A stretch of DNA of 26,228 nucleotides from a virus. The notes under the pieces are model-generated. The model had not been told where the DNA came from, ran no database searches, and saw only the letters and a list, made by a program, of their open reading frames with translations. Made by a program: the position numbers and the translations under genes. This document shows, one piece after another, positions 19,163 through 26,228 of this stretch (position 1 is its first letter; each line of letters opens with the position of its first letter). The stretch spans positions 1 through 26,228 of the IMG/VR virus record IMGVR_UViG_3300033148_004511; one strand, written 5' to 3'.

Positions 19163-19403
19163 GTGTAAAAAATGTAACAAAATATTTGATGAATTTAGTA
19201 CTATAAAAGATAGGAATAAAGTAAAATGTGAGTGTGGAGGTGATGCTATAATATGGTTTGGAGGTCTTAAGGCTGTTGCAATACAGGTATGGAAGCCTTA
19301 TTGGGAAGAAAACATAACACATCAACCTGTACTTGTAGAAAGTAAACAGCACTTGAAACAGTTGTGTAAAGAAAATGATTGTATAGCACATAGATTAGAT
19401 TAA
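19143..19403 (+). CDS. FmdB-like zinc-ribbon protein
   Basis: 86 aa. MPIYQYKCKKCNKIFDEFSTIKDRNKVKCECGG is the FmdB/CxxC_CXXC_SSSS pattern with Cys8-x2-Cys11 and Cys29-x-Cys31 (the second knuckle is one residue shorter than usual). The rest is helical (ESKQHLKQLCKEN). Frequently found beside phage portals; function unknown. Starts with GGGGAAG, overlapping the portal end by 20 nt. Confidence 0.8.
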   Translation: MPIYQYKCKKCNKIFDEFSTIKDRNKVKCECGGDAIIWFGGLKAVAIQVWKPYWEENITHQPVLVESKQHLKQLCKENDCIAHRLD

Positions 19404-19416
19404 GAAGGGAGGAACA

Positions 19417-19722
19417 ATGTTAAAGGAAGTGAAGGTAGGTGGGTTTGTTTATAAAGTAGACTTTCCATATGTGTTTAAGGAACGTGGTGACTTGGGTGGA
19501 CAGGCAAACCTTACGGGACTAACTATAAGAGTGTGTGGAAAGGATGCAGGTGGTGAACCTTATGCTAAGGAAAGATTGGGAGAAATCACTTTGCATGAGA
19601 TTTTGCATTGCATAGATGCTGTTTATAACAACAGTTCATTAGATGACAGACAAATAACATGTTTAGCTAACGGATTGTATCAGGTATTCAAGGATAATGA
19701 CTTAAGTGAATTATTTAAATAA
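19417..19722 (+). CDS. HExxH metallopeptidase-like phage protein
   Basis: 101 aa. LHEILHCID contains H60-E61-x2-H64, preceded by a beta sheet (NLTGLTIRVCGKD) and followed by DDRQITCLANGLYQVFKDND. The latter matches the 'E..V..LA.GLYQVL.DN' tail of a small zincin-like family common in tailed phages; the usual glutamate is replaced by D/Q here. Might act in head maturation or be a structural remnant. Ribosome binding site GGGAGG. Confidence 0.7.
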   Translation: MLKEVKVGGFVYKVDFPYVFKERGDLGGQANLTGLTIRVCGKDAGGEPYAKERLGEITLHEILHCIDAVYNNSSLDDRQITCLANGLYQVFKDNDLSELFK

Positions 19723-19740
19723 AATGAAAGGAGTTATTAT

Positions 19741-19962
19741 ATGACTACAGCGACAGTAGTTAAACCAAAGGAAGTAGTAAAGAAGGTTCAAAAAGAACCT
19801 GAAAAGAAAACAGTTTTAGTAGAAATGACTTCACCCACACCGAAGGTTACTTTTACAGGCGGCTTGTGGTGTGCGATGGATGTTAAATTAGCGAATAGAG
19901 CTATAGTAGTGAATTTTAAGAAAATGTTACGAGAACTATATCGAAAGGAGTATAAGAAATAA
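19741..19962 (+). CDS. Hypothetical protein, 73 aa
   Basis: Lysine- and threonine-rich, disordered start (VVKPKEVVKKVQKEPEKK), then a short folded part (FTGGLWCAMDVKLANRAIVV) and basic end. Between the HExxH protein and the scaffold, with a TAATG junction into the scaffold. Possibly a minor head protein. Not recognised. Confidence 0.65.
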   Translation: MTTATVVKPKEVVKKVQKEPEKKTVLVEMTSPTPKVTFTGGLWCAMDVKLANRAIVVNFKKMLRELYRKEYKK

Positions 19963-20648
19963 TGAGCGAAGAAGATGTAAAAGCACAGGAAGGTGCAAAG
20001 AATGGCGATAAAGATAAAGGGTCTGGCGAAAAAGACTTCGTCTCCAAAGCTGATTTTGATAAAGCAAATGCAAGATTAGAGGAATTAGCGAAAAAGAATG
20101 AAGAGCTTGTTGCAATCTTCACATCTCCTAACTTTATGAAGGCACAAGAGCCTGCATCAAGACCAGAACCGAAACCAATTGTTGAAGAGAAGTTACCAAC
20201 ATCTGAAGAGATAACTGAGAACCCTTCAAAGTTGGTTACGTATGTGGTTAGTAAGGTAGGTAAAATGTTAGATGAACATAATAAGAAACAAGATGAACGT
20301 GATAAAAACATTGCTGCCAGCATACAAAAGTTAGTGGAAACTGATGAAGATAGAGAAGCACAAAGACAGATTAAAGCCTGTATAGAGGAATTTGGTGAGA
20401 AAGAATTTGATGACCAACGTGAGGATATGGTAAAGATTGCTGGACAGTATCCAGGCATTTCTGCAAGGGATTGTTATTTGATAGCTGTTGGTAAAAAGAA
20501 TCCTCCAAAGAAAGCACCCGTTCCTACAGGGACTGAAACTGAGAAGACAGGACAAGCTGCTTTATTCAAAGATGCGAACCTCTCACCTAAGGAAGCTGTA
20601 GAGAAAGCATTTGAAATGCATGCAGGAGGCAAAACAAAAACAGAATAA
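19962..20648 (+). CDS. Capsid scaffolding protein (probable)
   Basis: 228 aa, very acidic and lysine-rich, low complexity, with coiled coil (ADFDKANARLEELAKKNEEL) and a long central helix. Directly precedes the major capsid gene, and has the typical scaffold ending with a mixed charged helix. Scaffolds share little sequence, so the call rests on position, composition and size. TAATG overlap with the preceding gene. Confidence 0.7.
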   Translation: MSEEDVKAQEGAKNGDKDKGSGEKDFVSKADFDKANARLEELAKKNEELVAIFTSPNFMKAQEPASRPEPKPIVEEKLPTSEEITENPSKLVTYVVSKVGKMLDEHNKKQDERDKNIAASIQKLVETDEDREAQRQIKACIEEFGEKEFDDQREDMVKIAGQYPGISARDCYLIAVGKKNPPKKAPVPTGTETEKTGQAALFKDANLSPKEAVEKAFEMHAGGKTKTE

Positions 20649-20660
20649 GAGGTGAGGTAA

Positions 20661-21656
20661 ATGGCAGACTACACAATTTCGAGTAGTGCAATTACTATGA
20701 ACCTTGACGATATATTTACTACGACATGGAGATTACAGAGAAAGGTAGCAATTGACCAGATTTTAACTAAAAATGCTCTTTGGATGTGGATGAATTCTAA
20801 GGGTAGAGTTAGACATGAAGAAGGCGGAAAGTTCTTAGTCATTCCTCTTAAATATGGTAGAAATTCTACATTTAAGATGATGAGTTTAGGTGGAACAATC
20901 AGCTTGGTTAGGGATGAAAAGTTAACTGACGCTGTTTATGACTGGAAGTATGGTGCTGTTTCTGTTGTACAATATTGGGTTGAGAACTTGAAGAACAGGG
21001 GCAAAGCTAAGATTATAAGCATAGTAGACACTGAACTAGAAGCTGCTAAGGATGAAATGGCACTTAACTTTGAGGAGCAACTGTTTGGTGATGGTACTGG
21101 TTCAAATGGAAAAGATATAGAAGGATTAGATAACCTTGTTGCAGATGCTGCCACTGGAAGCAGAGGAACTGTTGCAGGTATTAATTCAGCAACTAAAAAG
21201 TGGTGGGAGAATCAGGCAATGGATATGAGTGGAGAACCTGCAGCTGCTTGGTTAGATAAGAGAACTAGAACTATGCTAAATAATTGTTCTTTCGGTCAGG
21301 GTCAAGAAGAGCCAGATTTGTTAGTAACTGGACAGACTGTTTTTGAGCTGATTGAGGATAATACTCTTGAGGAGCATTACATAACTAATAAGACTTTAGG
21401 TGATGCTCAGTTTGAGAACATTCAGTTTAAGGGTAGACCATTAGTTTGGTCTGCTAAGTGTCCTGCGGGATTGTTATACACTTTGAATACTAAGTATTTA
21501 GAACTGATAATTGACCCTGCAGCTAACTTTACTATGACTGAATGGAAGCCTATTCCTAATCAGGTTAATGACAGAGCTGCTCAAATTGCTGTTGCTCTTA
21601 ACTTTGTGTGTACAAATAGAAATCGTCAAGGAGTTATATACAATATAGCTGCTTAA
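20661..21656 (+). CDS. Major capsid protein
   Basis: 331 aa after the scaffold. Pattern of an HK97-fold coat: flexible N-terminus, KFLVIPLKYGRNSTFKMMSLGG strand region (E-loop area), a spine helix with KIISIVDTELEAAKDEMALNFEEQLFGDGTG, then A-domain sequence (LLVTGQTVFELIEDN, QFKGRPLVWS) and a terminal strand-rich end. The 'F...Q..GDGTG' after the helix and the 'G.PLVWS..CP' near the end are characteristic. Assembles the icosahedral shell. Ribosome binding site GAGGTGAGG. Confidence 0.88.
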   Translation: MADYTISSSAITMNLDDIFTTTWRLQRKVAIDQILTKNALWMWMNSKGRVRHEEGGKFLVIPLKYGRNSTFKMMSLGGTISLVRDEKLTDAVYDWKYGAVSVVQYWVENLKNRGKAKIISIVDTELEAAKDEMALNFEEQLFGDGTGSNGKDIEGLDNLVADAATGSRGTVAGINSATKKWWENQAMDMSGEPAAAWLDKRTRTMLNNCSFGQGQEEPDLLVTGQTVFELIEDNTLEEHYITNKTLGDAQFENIQFKGRPLVWSAKCPAGLLYTLNTKYLELIIDPAANFTMTEWKPIPNQVNDRAAQIAVALNFVCTNRNRQGVIYNIAA

Positions 21657-21675
21657 ACCCTTGAGTCTTAAGCCA

Positions 21676-21698
21676 ATAGGACTTCGGAGATAGCCTAT
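21676..21698 (+). other. Hairpin after the capsid gene
   Basis: ATAGG/CCTAT stem (21676-21680 with 21694-21698) enclosing C-UUCG-G. No U-tract, so it is more likely an mRNA-stabilising or processing hairpin than a terminator. Confidence 0.35.
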
Positions 21699-21725
21699 AA
21701 AAATCAAAAAGGAGTTGATTAAATA

Positions 21726-22475
21726 ATGAGTAATGTAATTTTAGGGTCTGATGGTATATCCATTAGACAGGGGATATATGAAACGAGTGCAAGCCAAAAG
21801 ACTGAACTTGGTCGTTTCTTGGAGTTTGAAGATGGTAGACTGTTTAGATACTGCAAGAACGGAGGCACAAAACTAGAGCGTGCACTCCTAGTTCAATCCA
21901 AAGTAATTGATGATACTAGTAGTGTTGATTTAGTACTAGCTGCTGCTGTAGTAGCAGGAGATAAAACTATATCTCTTACTATTCCTAGTGCTCATGCTAC
22001 TTTTGCTGCTAATGCGTATCAAGATGGTTATGTACTGATTGAAACTACGAGCACCCCAGCTGATGAAGGACAGTTGAGGAAGATTAAGAGTCATCCAGCT
22101 TTTACCACTGGGTCGGATGCAACTGTAGTTTTTACAGTATACGATGCTTTTGAAGCGGCTGTAGCTATTAGCGGAAGTTATGCTAGAATTCAATACAACC
22201 CTTACTTTGAGGTTGTTGTAGGGGCTACTACTGCTGCGGTTGTAGGTGTTCCTTTAATAGATGTTCCTGCTAGCTATTACTTTTGGGTTCAAGTCAGAGG
22301 AGTTGGTCCTTTAGTAAATGACAATAATAGCAGTATAGCTATTGAAGATGCAGTTATGCACTCAACAGCAGGAGAAGTCAGGACTCACACTGCTGGAAGC
22401 CCTATTGTAGGAACTGCTTTGGGAGCGTCTGATGATAGCGATGATGCTTTCATAGCTAACTTGCTTATAGAATAG
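21726..22475 (+). CDS. Capsid decoration-like protein, paralogue 1
   Basis: 249 aa, beta-rich, Ala/Thr/Val-rich. Shares an ordered set of motifs with the next gene: FEDGRLFRYCKNG vs TEDGRVFRYAKAS, a DGYVLIETTSTP vs GGYITIFSTP strand, VVGVPLIDVPASYYFWVQVRG vs VAGIPFITTSAANTYLWIQTWG. Position after the major capsid gene suggests a head decoration or head-fibre protein. Function is inferred from place only. Ribosome binding site AAAAGGAG; stop TAG. Confidence 0.7.
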   Translation: MSNVILGSDGISIRQGIYETSASQKTELGRFLEFEDGRLFRYCKNGGTKLERALLVQSKVIDDTSSVDLVLAAAVVAGDKTISLTIPSAHATFAANAYQDGYVLIETTSTPADEGQLRKIKSHPAFTTGSDATVVFTVYDAFEAAVAISGSYARIQYNPYFEVVVGATTAAVVGVPLIDVPASYYFWVQVRGVGPLVNDNNSSIAIEDAVMHSTAGEVRTHTAGSPIVGTALGASDDSDDAFIANLLIE

Positions 22476-22481
22476 TTACAC

Positions 22482-22505
22482 GAGGGGGAGTGCGAGCTCC
22501 CTCTC
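22482..22505 (+). terminator. GC-rich hairpin between the paralogues, possible weak terminator
   Basis: 9-bp stem GAGGGGGAG/CTCCCTCTC with one G-U (wobble only on the plus strand), 6-nt loop, followed by ATTCTATTAT, a moderately T-rich tail. Immediately followed by inverted-repeat site 8. Confidence 0.55.
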
Positions 22506-22526
22506 ATTCTATTATGCAGTATAAAA

Positions 22527-22539
22527 TTCAATTTTTGAA
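22527..22539 (+). promoter_or_regulatory. Inverted repeat TTCAA-N3-TTGAA (site 8)
   Basis: Within a perfect 7-bp arm palindrome (AATTCAA-TTT-TTGAATT, 22525-22541), followed by TATATG and, 20 nt on, the AAAAGGAG of gene 22574. It comes right after a terminator-like hairpin, the same order as site 1. Confidence 0.5.
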
Positions 22540-22573
22540 TTATATGTCTGCAAAACAAAAAGGAGAATGTAAA

Positions 22574-23431
22574 ATGCTTAGAGCAAAATGGATAAGAAAT
22601 GCACCCGATGGTAATGGCACACTATTTAGGGGTGATATATATCAAGTGCCAATGAGAGGACTACTTGGTGGGACTACTGGACAACGTATATGGGAAACAA
22701 GTTTAACTGCAAAGTATTCACCAGGAACACGTTTAATAACTGAAGATGGTAGAGTGTTTAGATATGCAAAGGCAAGTAATATTGTTAATGTTCGTCACTT
22801 TGGCTTAAAGTTTTGGAGACAGATTGGTGATGGTATAGCAGCTTCTGCTGGAGGTTCTTCTGCAGTTGGTGATTATACAGTTACACTTACGGGGACTGGT
22901 GTTACGAAAGATGAATATATGGGAGGTTATATCACCATATTTTCTACTCCTGTGCAAGCTCGTTACATTGTTAGTAATACTGCTACTTCTGGCACTACTT
23001 TTGTTGTTACTCTTGCAGAACCATTGACTACTGCAGTAACAAGAGCATCAACTTATTGTGAAGCACTTCAGTGCCCATATGCCAATGTAAGGTTAACTGC
23101 TGGACCTTCTGGTGGAGATAGTGGAAATGACTATTCATCTGTAGCTGGAATTCCATTTATAACAACTAGTGCAGCTAACACATATTTATGGATACAGACA
23201 TGGGGACCAATTTGGATTAATCCACATGGCTCGAGTTTACAAGATGCTGGTATAACAGGTGGAGAACGCAGGTTGGTGTTTGACGTAGAAGGTTCAGTCT
23301 GCATAGAAGACGATGTTGCACATGGTCCAGGAGCTGATGGAGATGAGCATCAAATTGCTGGGTTTATTATTGATAGAAGTGCAAGTGGCACGTCTGGTCC
23401 ACCTTTAGTTATGCTGACAATCAGTCCATAA
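22574..23431 (+). CDS. Capsid decoration-like protein, paralogue 2
   Basis: 285 aa from ATG 22574 (AAAGGAG, 8 nt). The upstream in-frame start at 22490 would translate through the hairpin and inverted repeat and is rejected. Starts MLRAKWIRNAPDGNGTLFRG. Beta-rich with the shared motifs listed for paralogue 1, ending GFIIDRSASGTSGPPLVMLTI. Probably arose by tandem duplication. Probably a virion surface protein. Confidence 0.72.
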   Translation: MLRAKWIRNAPDGNGTLFRGDIYQVPMRGLLGGTTGQRIWETSLTAKYSPGTRLITEDGRVFRYAKASNIVNVRHFGLKFWRQIGDGIAASAGGSSAVGDYTVTLTGTGVTKDEYMGGYITIFSTPVQARYIVSNTATSGTTFVVTLAEPLTTAVTRASTYCEALQCPYANVRLTAGPSGGDSGNDYSSVAGIPFITTSAANTYLWIQTWGPIWINPHGSSLQDAGITGGERRLVFDVEGSVCIEDDVAHGPGADGDEHQIAGFIIDRSASGTSGPPLVMLTISP

Positions 23432-23444
23432 GGAGGGAGATAAA

Positions 23445-23618
23445 ATGTCATTAGCAAATTTAAAAGCTCTTGCAGATGATTATAAGAATTTCTATGTTGG
23501 AAAAACAGATAAGGATGCTATGAAGGAAATGTTGGATGCACTTGTAGACACCTTAACTAAAACTAAGACAGAGATTACTAAACTTAAAGCAAGAGTAAAG
23601 GCATTGGAAGATGCCTAA
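23445..23618 (+). CDS. Coiled-coil peptide, 57 aa
   Basis: ATG 23445 behind AGGAGGGAG. Helical throughout (MSLANLKALADDYKNFYVGK, then heptads DTLTKTKTEITKLKARVKAL). Sits between decoration proteins and the small beta protein. It could be a minor structural or fibre-anchoring peptide. Not recognised. Confidence 0.65.
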   Translation: MSLANLKALADDYKNFYVGKTDKDAMKEMLDALVDTLTKTKTEITKLKARVKALEDA

Positions 23619-23653
23619 TTAAAAATTAAACAAGAAGGACGGTGAGACAAAGA

Positions 23654-23914
23654 ATGAAGATTTTATGCACAATGATAACTACAAACACTCAGGTTCATAC
23701 TGGAAAGTGCTACTTTCTAGGTCTGGTTGGTGAGAATAAAACAACGCAGGCTTATGATGTTGAGGTGAGTACAAGTGCTGCAACTGCAAACACAGTTGGA
23801 TATAGGCATGCGAATGATAAAGGGTATGTACTTCCGAAGCCTGGAGTAGAGTGTGGTAATGGACTGTATGTTACTGTTGATGGTAACATAGCTGTTTACT
23901 GGAGTTTAGGATAA
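23654..23914 (+). CDS. Small virion-type beta protein, 86 aa
   Basis: ATG 23654 (GGTGAG, 7 nt) is preferred to GTG 23642, which lies too close to its ribosome binding site. All-beta pattern with VHTGKCYFLGLVGE, YDVEVSTSAATANTVGY, and the ending CGNGLYVTVDGNIAVYWSLG. The ending matches the reconstructed C-terminus of gene 16980. Such proteins are frequent among phage head/tail-junction genes. Precise role unknown. Confidence 0.65.
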   Translation: MKILCTMITTNTQVHTGKCYFLGLVGENKTTQAYDVEVSTSAATANTVGYRHANDKGYVLPKPGVECGNGLYVTVDGNIAVYWSLG

Positions 23915-23920
23915 CGTACA

Positions 23921-23942
23921 GGGAGGCTGAAACAAGCCTCCC
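23921..23942 (+). terminator. Hairpin after gene 23654, weak terminator
   Basis: Perfect 8-bp stem GGGAGGCT/AGCCTCCC, 6-nt loop GAAACA, followed by ATAAATTTTAAAA. The tail is A/T-rich but has no U-run, so it may be an mRNA-end or processing hairpin. Confidence 0.5.
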
Positions 23943-23967
23943 ATAAATTTTAAAAGAGGATAAATAG

Positions 23968-24924
23968 ATGGCTCTAAACCAAACTACATTAATAGCAGAA
24001 GTGGCGTCTCAAATAGTTAGAACTGATGCAGCTTTAATTGGTGCAACAGGGAGAATATCCAAGTGGCTGAATTGGGGATTAACACGTATAGATAGGTTCT
24101 GTGACCTTAAAGGGTTGGGGAAGCATGTTAAGTGTGCGTGTGTTGTAGACCAAACTGAATATGCTTTCCCCACTGACCTTAAGTATGTTAGAACCTTTAG
24201 ACTGTTAGACCATATTTTAACTACCTTTGATAAGGCAGATGTTGATACAACTAATAATATAATAACTGTAGATGAAGATATAGCTACAGGAACGAGGTTA
24301 ATATTCTTAAGTAGTGACCCTCCAGGTGGATTGACAACTGGAACTGTTTACTATGCAATTAATCTTACATCAACTACGATTCAAGTTGCAGCAACTAGTG
24401 CTCTTGCTACTGAAGGGACTGCAATAAGTTTAACAGATACAGGTTCTGATGATACTGCATTGGAGATATTTAATAGCTCTGATAGTAGAATACTTACGTA
24501 TGTACCTGAAAGAGAGTTTGATGTAGAATCTCCTGATATAAAAGAGGTTACAACAGGGAAGGCTGAACGGTATATAGATAGAGAAGATATATTTGAACTG
24601 GATACTCCTCCAGATGCAAGATATGTAATGGATATAAGATATGTAAAGTGGCAAGATGAGCTTAGTGCATCTAATCTAGACCCAGAGGTTGATTTTATAG
24701 ATGATTTAATAGTTGCAGCTACTGTAGTAGAAGCTTGGGTAGCTCTTGGAGAAAGCAAAAAGGCTGCAGAAGCACAAATGAGATTTATGTATCTGTTGGG
24801 AGCTCATAAAGCTGTTGATAGACTAAGACCTGATTATGCACCTGTTGCTAAGAGTTATAACTCTAGTCGTCTTAAAGGTGAACATATAACTGATGCATAT
24901 AAATATCCATTTATAAAGAGGTAG
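23968..24924 (+). CDS. Head-tail adaptor/connector-like protein with inserted beta domain
   Basis: 318 aa. Residues 1-80 (MALNQTTLIAEVASQIVR, ISKWLNWGLTRIDRFCDLKGL, TEYAFPTDLKYVRTFRLL) and 200-318 (DARYVMDIRYVKW, DDLIVAATVVEAWVALGESKKAAEAQMRFMYLLG) form the helical adaptor found after capsid genes. Residues about 85-165 (GTRLIFLSSDPPGGLTTGTVYYAINLTSTTIQVAATS...G) are an inserted repeat-type beta domain seen in many phage structural proteins. It would dock the tail to the portal. Stop TAG. Confidence 0.7.
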   Translation: MALNQTTLIAEVASQIVRTDAALIGATGRISKWLNWGLTRIDRFCDLKGLGKHVKCACVVDQTEYAFPTDLKYVRTFRLLDHILTTFDKADVDTTNNIITVDEDIATGTRLIFLSSDPPGGLTTGTVYYAINLTSTTIQVAATSALATEGTAISLTDTGSDDTALEIFNSSDSRILTYVPEREFDVESPDIKEVTTGKAERYIDREDIFELDTPPDARYVMDIRYVKWQDELSASNLDPEVDFIDDLIVAATVVEAWVALGESKKAAEAQMRFMYLLGAHKAVDRLRPDYAPVAKSYNSSRLKGEHITDAYKYPFIKR

Positions 24925-24926
24925 TT

Positions 24927-25211
24927 ATGACTTATTATACTATAAGTGACCCTACAACTACTACGTATGTAGTAACTGTTGGAACATCAACTTGGTATGC
25001 ATCCCCCAGCTTTAGTGTACGTACGTGGTTATCACTTGCCAATCAAGGGCTAAAGACATGGGCAGCATTAAAGGCAGCAGGTTTAACTACGTGGAAAAAG
25101 TTGGGTGCTTCAAGATGGTTTGTTACGTTTTATTACGTAGTGTCTGAGCCAAGCACAACAGTTTATAATGTGTCTGTCTCAAGCCCTACGTATTATGAGG
25201 TGAGTGTATGA
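24927..25211 (+). CDS. Repeat protein with TWxxLxxxGL units, 94 aa
   Basis: Two flanking beta units, YYTISDPTTTTYVVTV (3-18) and YYVVSEPSTTVYNVSV (69-84), enclose three 11-residue units beginning TW: TWLSLANQGLK, TWAALKAAGLT, TWKKLGASRWF. Similar tryptophan repeats occur in phage tail-associated proteins. Stop overlaps the start of the fibre gene (ATGA). Function unknown, probably virion. Confidence 0.6.
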   Translation: MTYYTISDPTTTTYVVTVGTSTWYASPSFSVRTWLSLANQGLKTWAALKAAGLTTWKKLGASRWFVTFYYVVSEPSTTVYNVSVSSPTYYEVSV

Positions 25212-26228
25212 AAAGAAATATTATTATAACAATTATATCTGTTTTAATACTAACGTGCTTGTTTGTATATGCAAGGACTACAACAACTGACTTAGGACTC
25301 ACCTTGCCTACATGGGAAGAAGGTACAGATGTTCTTGATGACTATAATGCAAACTTTAATATACTAGAGGACTTTGCTAATGACGTGTTGGAGTTTGATA
25401 CTTCACCTGTTTTAAGAGGCAATCTAGATATATCAACATTTAGTATTGAAGATGTAGATGCAATTGAGTTCGCTTATCTTAATGGTGTAACTGCTTTTGG
25501 AGGTACGTTGATTGACGATGCCAATGCTTCTGCTGCAAGAACCACATTGGAATTGGTTATTGGTACAAATGTTCAAGCGTACGATGCAGGATTGTTAAGC
25601 ATAGCTGGATTAACTACTATAGGTGGTAGTGTATTATATACTACTGCACTTGACAGTTATGCAGTAGTAGCACCTAACACAGCAGCTACGAATAAGTTTT
25701 TTAGAATGATAGGAACTGGTTCTGCTTATCAAGCTCCATCTTGGGAAGTATTAGAAGCTGGTGATATACCTGATTTATCAGGAACTTATCAACCTCTTGA
25801 TGGTGCTTTGACTTCTATATCAGGTTTAACTTATGCAGAAGATAGCTTTATTAAATTGACAGCTAACGACACTTATGCAGTTAGAACATTAACTGAAACC
25901 AAAGAAGACCTTGATGTTGATGACCTTGAAAATGTGACTAATGCTATGGATAGTCCTGGAGTTGTTACAGGTGGAGTTGTTAGTGAAGGAACTAATGCTG
26001 GTACATTTAAGGTAACTGCTATTACAGAAGCATATTTAAGGGCTTCTGCAAGTGCCACAGCAGCTTTAATGCCTGTTACGTTAGCTGAACAGGATAACCA
26101 AACTATTACTGATGCTGACACGATTTATTATGTAATATTTACTTATGGCACACCTTGCACAATAACAATTTCAGAAACTGCTCCAAATGGCTATAATGCC
26201 ATACCACTTGGCAAAGTTATGAAAGATG
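25208..26228 (+). CDS. Tail fibre-like protein with signal peptide (partial, C-terminus off the window)
   Basis: 340 codons open to the right edge. Residues 1-22 are a classical signal/anchor: MKRN, hydrophobic IIITIISVLILTCLFV, then YAR. The rest is typical trimeric-fibre sequence: LPTWEEGTDVLDDYNANFNILEDFANDV, ASAARTTLELVIGTNVQAYDAGLLSIAGLTT, repeated DxYA/TYQPLDGALTSISGLTY, consistent with phage fibre or baseplate-associated proteins. The signal sequence is unusual for a virion protein. ATG 25208 overlaps the previous stop. Confidence 0.8.
   Translation, partial: MKRNIIITIISVLILTCLFVYARTTTTDLGLTLPTWEEGTDVLDDYNANFNILEDFANDVLEFDTSPVLRGNLDISTFSIEDVDAIEFAYLNGVTAFGGTLIDDANASAARTTLELVIGTNVQAYDAGLLSIAGLTTIGGSVLYTTALDSYAVVAPNTAATNKFFRMIGTGSAYQAPSWEVLEAGDIPDLSGTYQPLDGALTSISGLTYAEDSFIKLTANDTYAVRTLTETKEDLDVDDLENVTNAMDSPGVVTGGVVSEGTNAGTFKVTAITEAYLRASASATAALMPVTLAEQDNQTITDADTIYYVIFTYGTPCTITISETAPNGYNAIPLGKVMKD

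Noticed and set aside
19916-20458. 180-aa minus-strand ORF
   Set aside because: Antisense of the scaffold gene; Ser/Phe/Cys-rich shadow with no ribosome binding site.
22490-22573. 28-residue N-terminal extension of paralogue 2
   Set aside because: It would be translated from a hairpin and the inverted repeat without a ribosome binding site; ATG 22574 has a good one.
24381-24758. 125-aa minus-strand ORF
   Set aside because: Antisense of the head-tail adaptor; no ribosome binding site and no motif.

Overview
The window is part of an AT-rich tailed-phage (Caudoviricetes) genome or prophage. A Firmicutes host, probably clostridial, is likely: almost every gene has a strong AGGAGGT-type ribosome binding site, the promoters are sigma-A/sigma-70-like (TTGACA-N17-TATAAT), GTG/TTG starts are common, and one gene encodes a 3D-domain cell-wall protein typical of Gram-positives. 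No integrase, repressor, tRNA or CRISPR array is visible, so lifestyle cannot be decided here.

Layout. The genome diverges from a control region at about 14.1-14.7 kb. The left arm (14.08 kb down to 1, minus strand) is a tightly packed early/replication arm with many 4-nt (ATGA/GTGA) overlaps. Starting at the control region it holds two small ORFs ending in a terminator, then an iteron-rich, AT-rich gap (13.0-13.44 kb) that looks like a replication origin, then a second promoter and about 20 small proteins (zinc-binding, ribbon-helix-helix, membrane peptides, 3D-domain protein). After these come a replication/recombination set: a RecB/Cas4-like nuclease (frame-broken), a Sak4-type RecA-fold ATPase and a DUF669-like ssDNA-binding protein. 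The far left holds a ParB-DNA methyltransferase fusion, a nucleoside 2-deoxyribosyltransferase-like protein, a LAGLIDADG endonuclease and a uracil-DNA-glycosylase/DNA polymerase I fusion that runs off the left edge.

The right arm (14.73 kb to the end, plus strand) is the packaging/virion arm: small and large terminase, small head-associated proteins, portal (frame-broken), FmdB-like zinc ribbon, HExxH protein, scaffold, major capsid protein, two paralogous decoration-like proteins, a coiled-coil peptide, a small beta protein, a head-tail adaptor, a repeat protein, and a fibre-like protein with a signal peptide that runs off the right edge.

Four features stand out beyond ordinary genes. (1) Two compact structured RNAs lie in the left arm (3548-3661 and 4481-4582); their helices contain G-U pairs only in the transcribed orientation. 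(2) An inverted repeat, TTCAA-N2-4-TTGAA, recurs at eight intergenic sites in both arms. (3) There are three apparent frameshifts (nuclease, portal, small head protein) and one in-frame amber codon. (4) The polymerase carries an N-terminal UDG domain. The frame breaks mean either assembly indels, a decaying prophage, or programmed recoding; the sequence alone cannot separate these.
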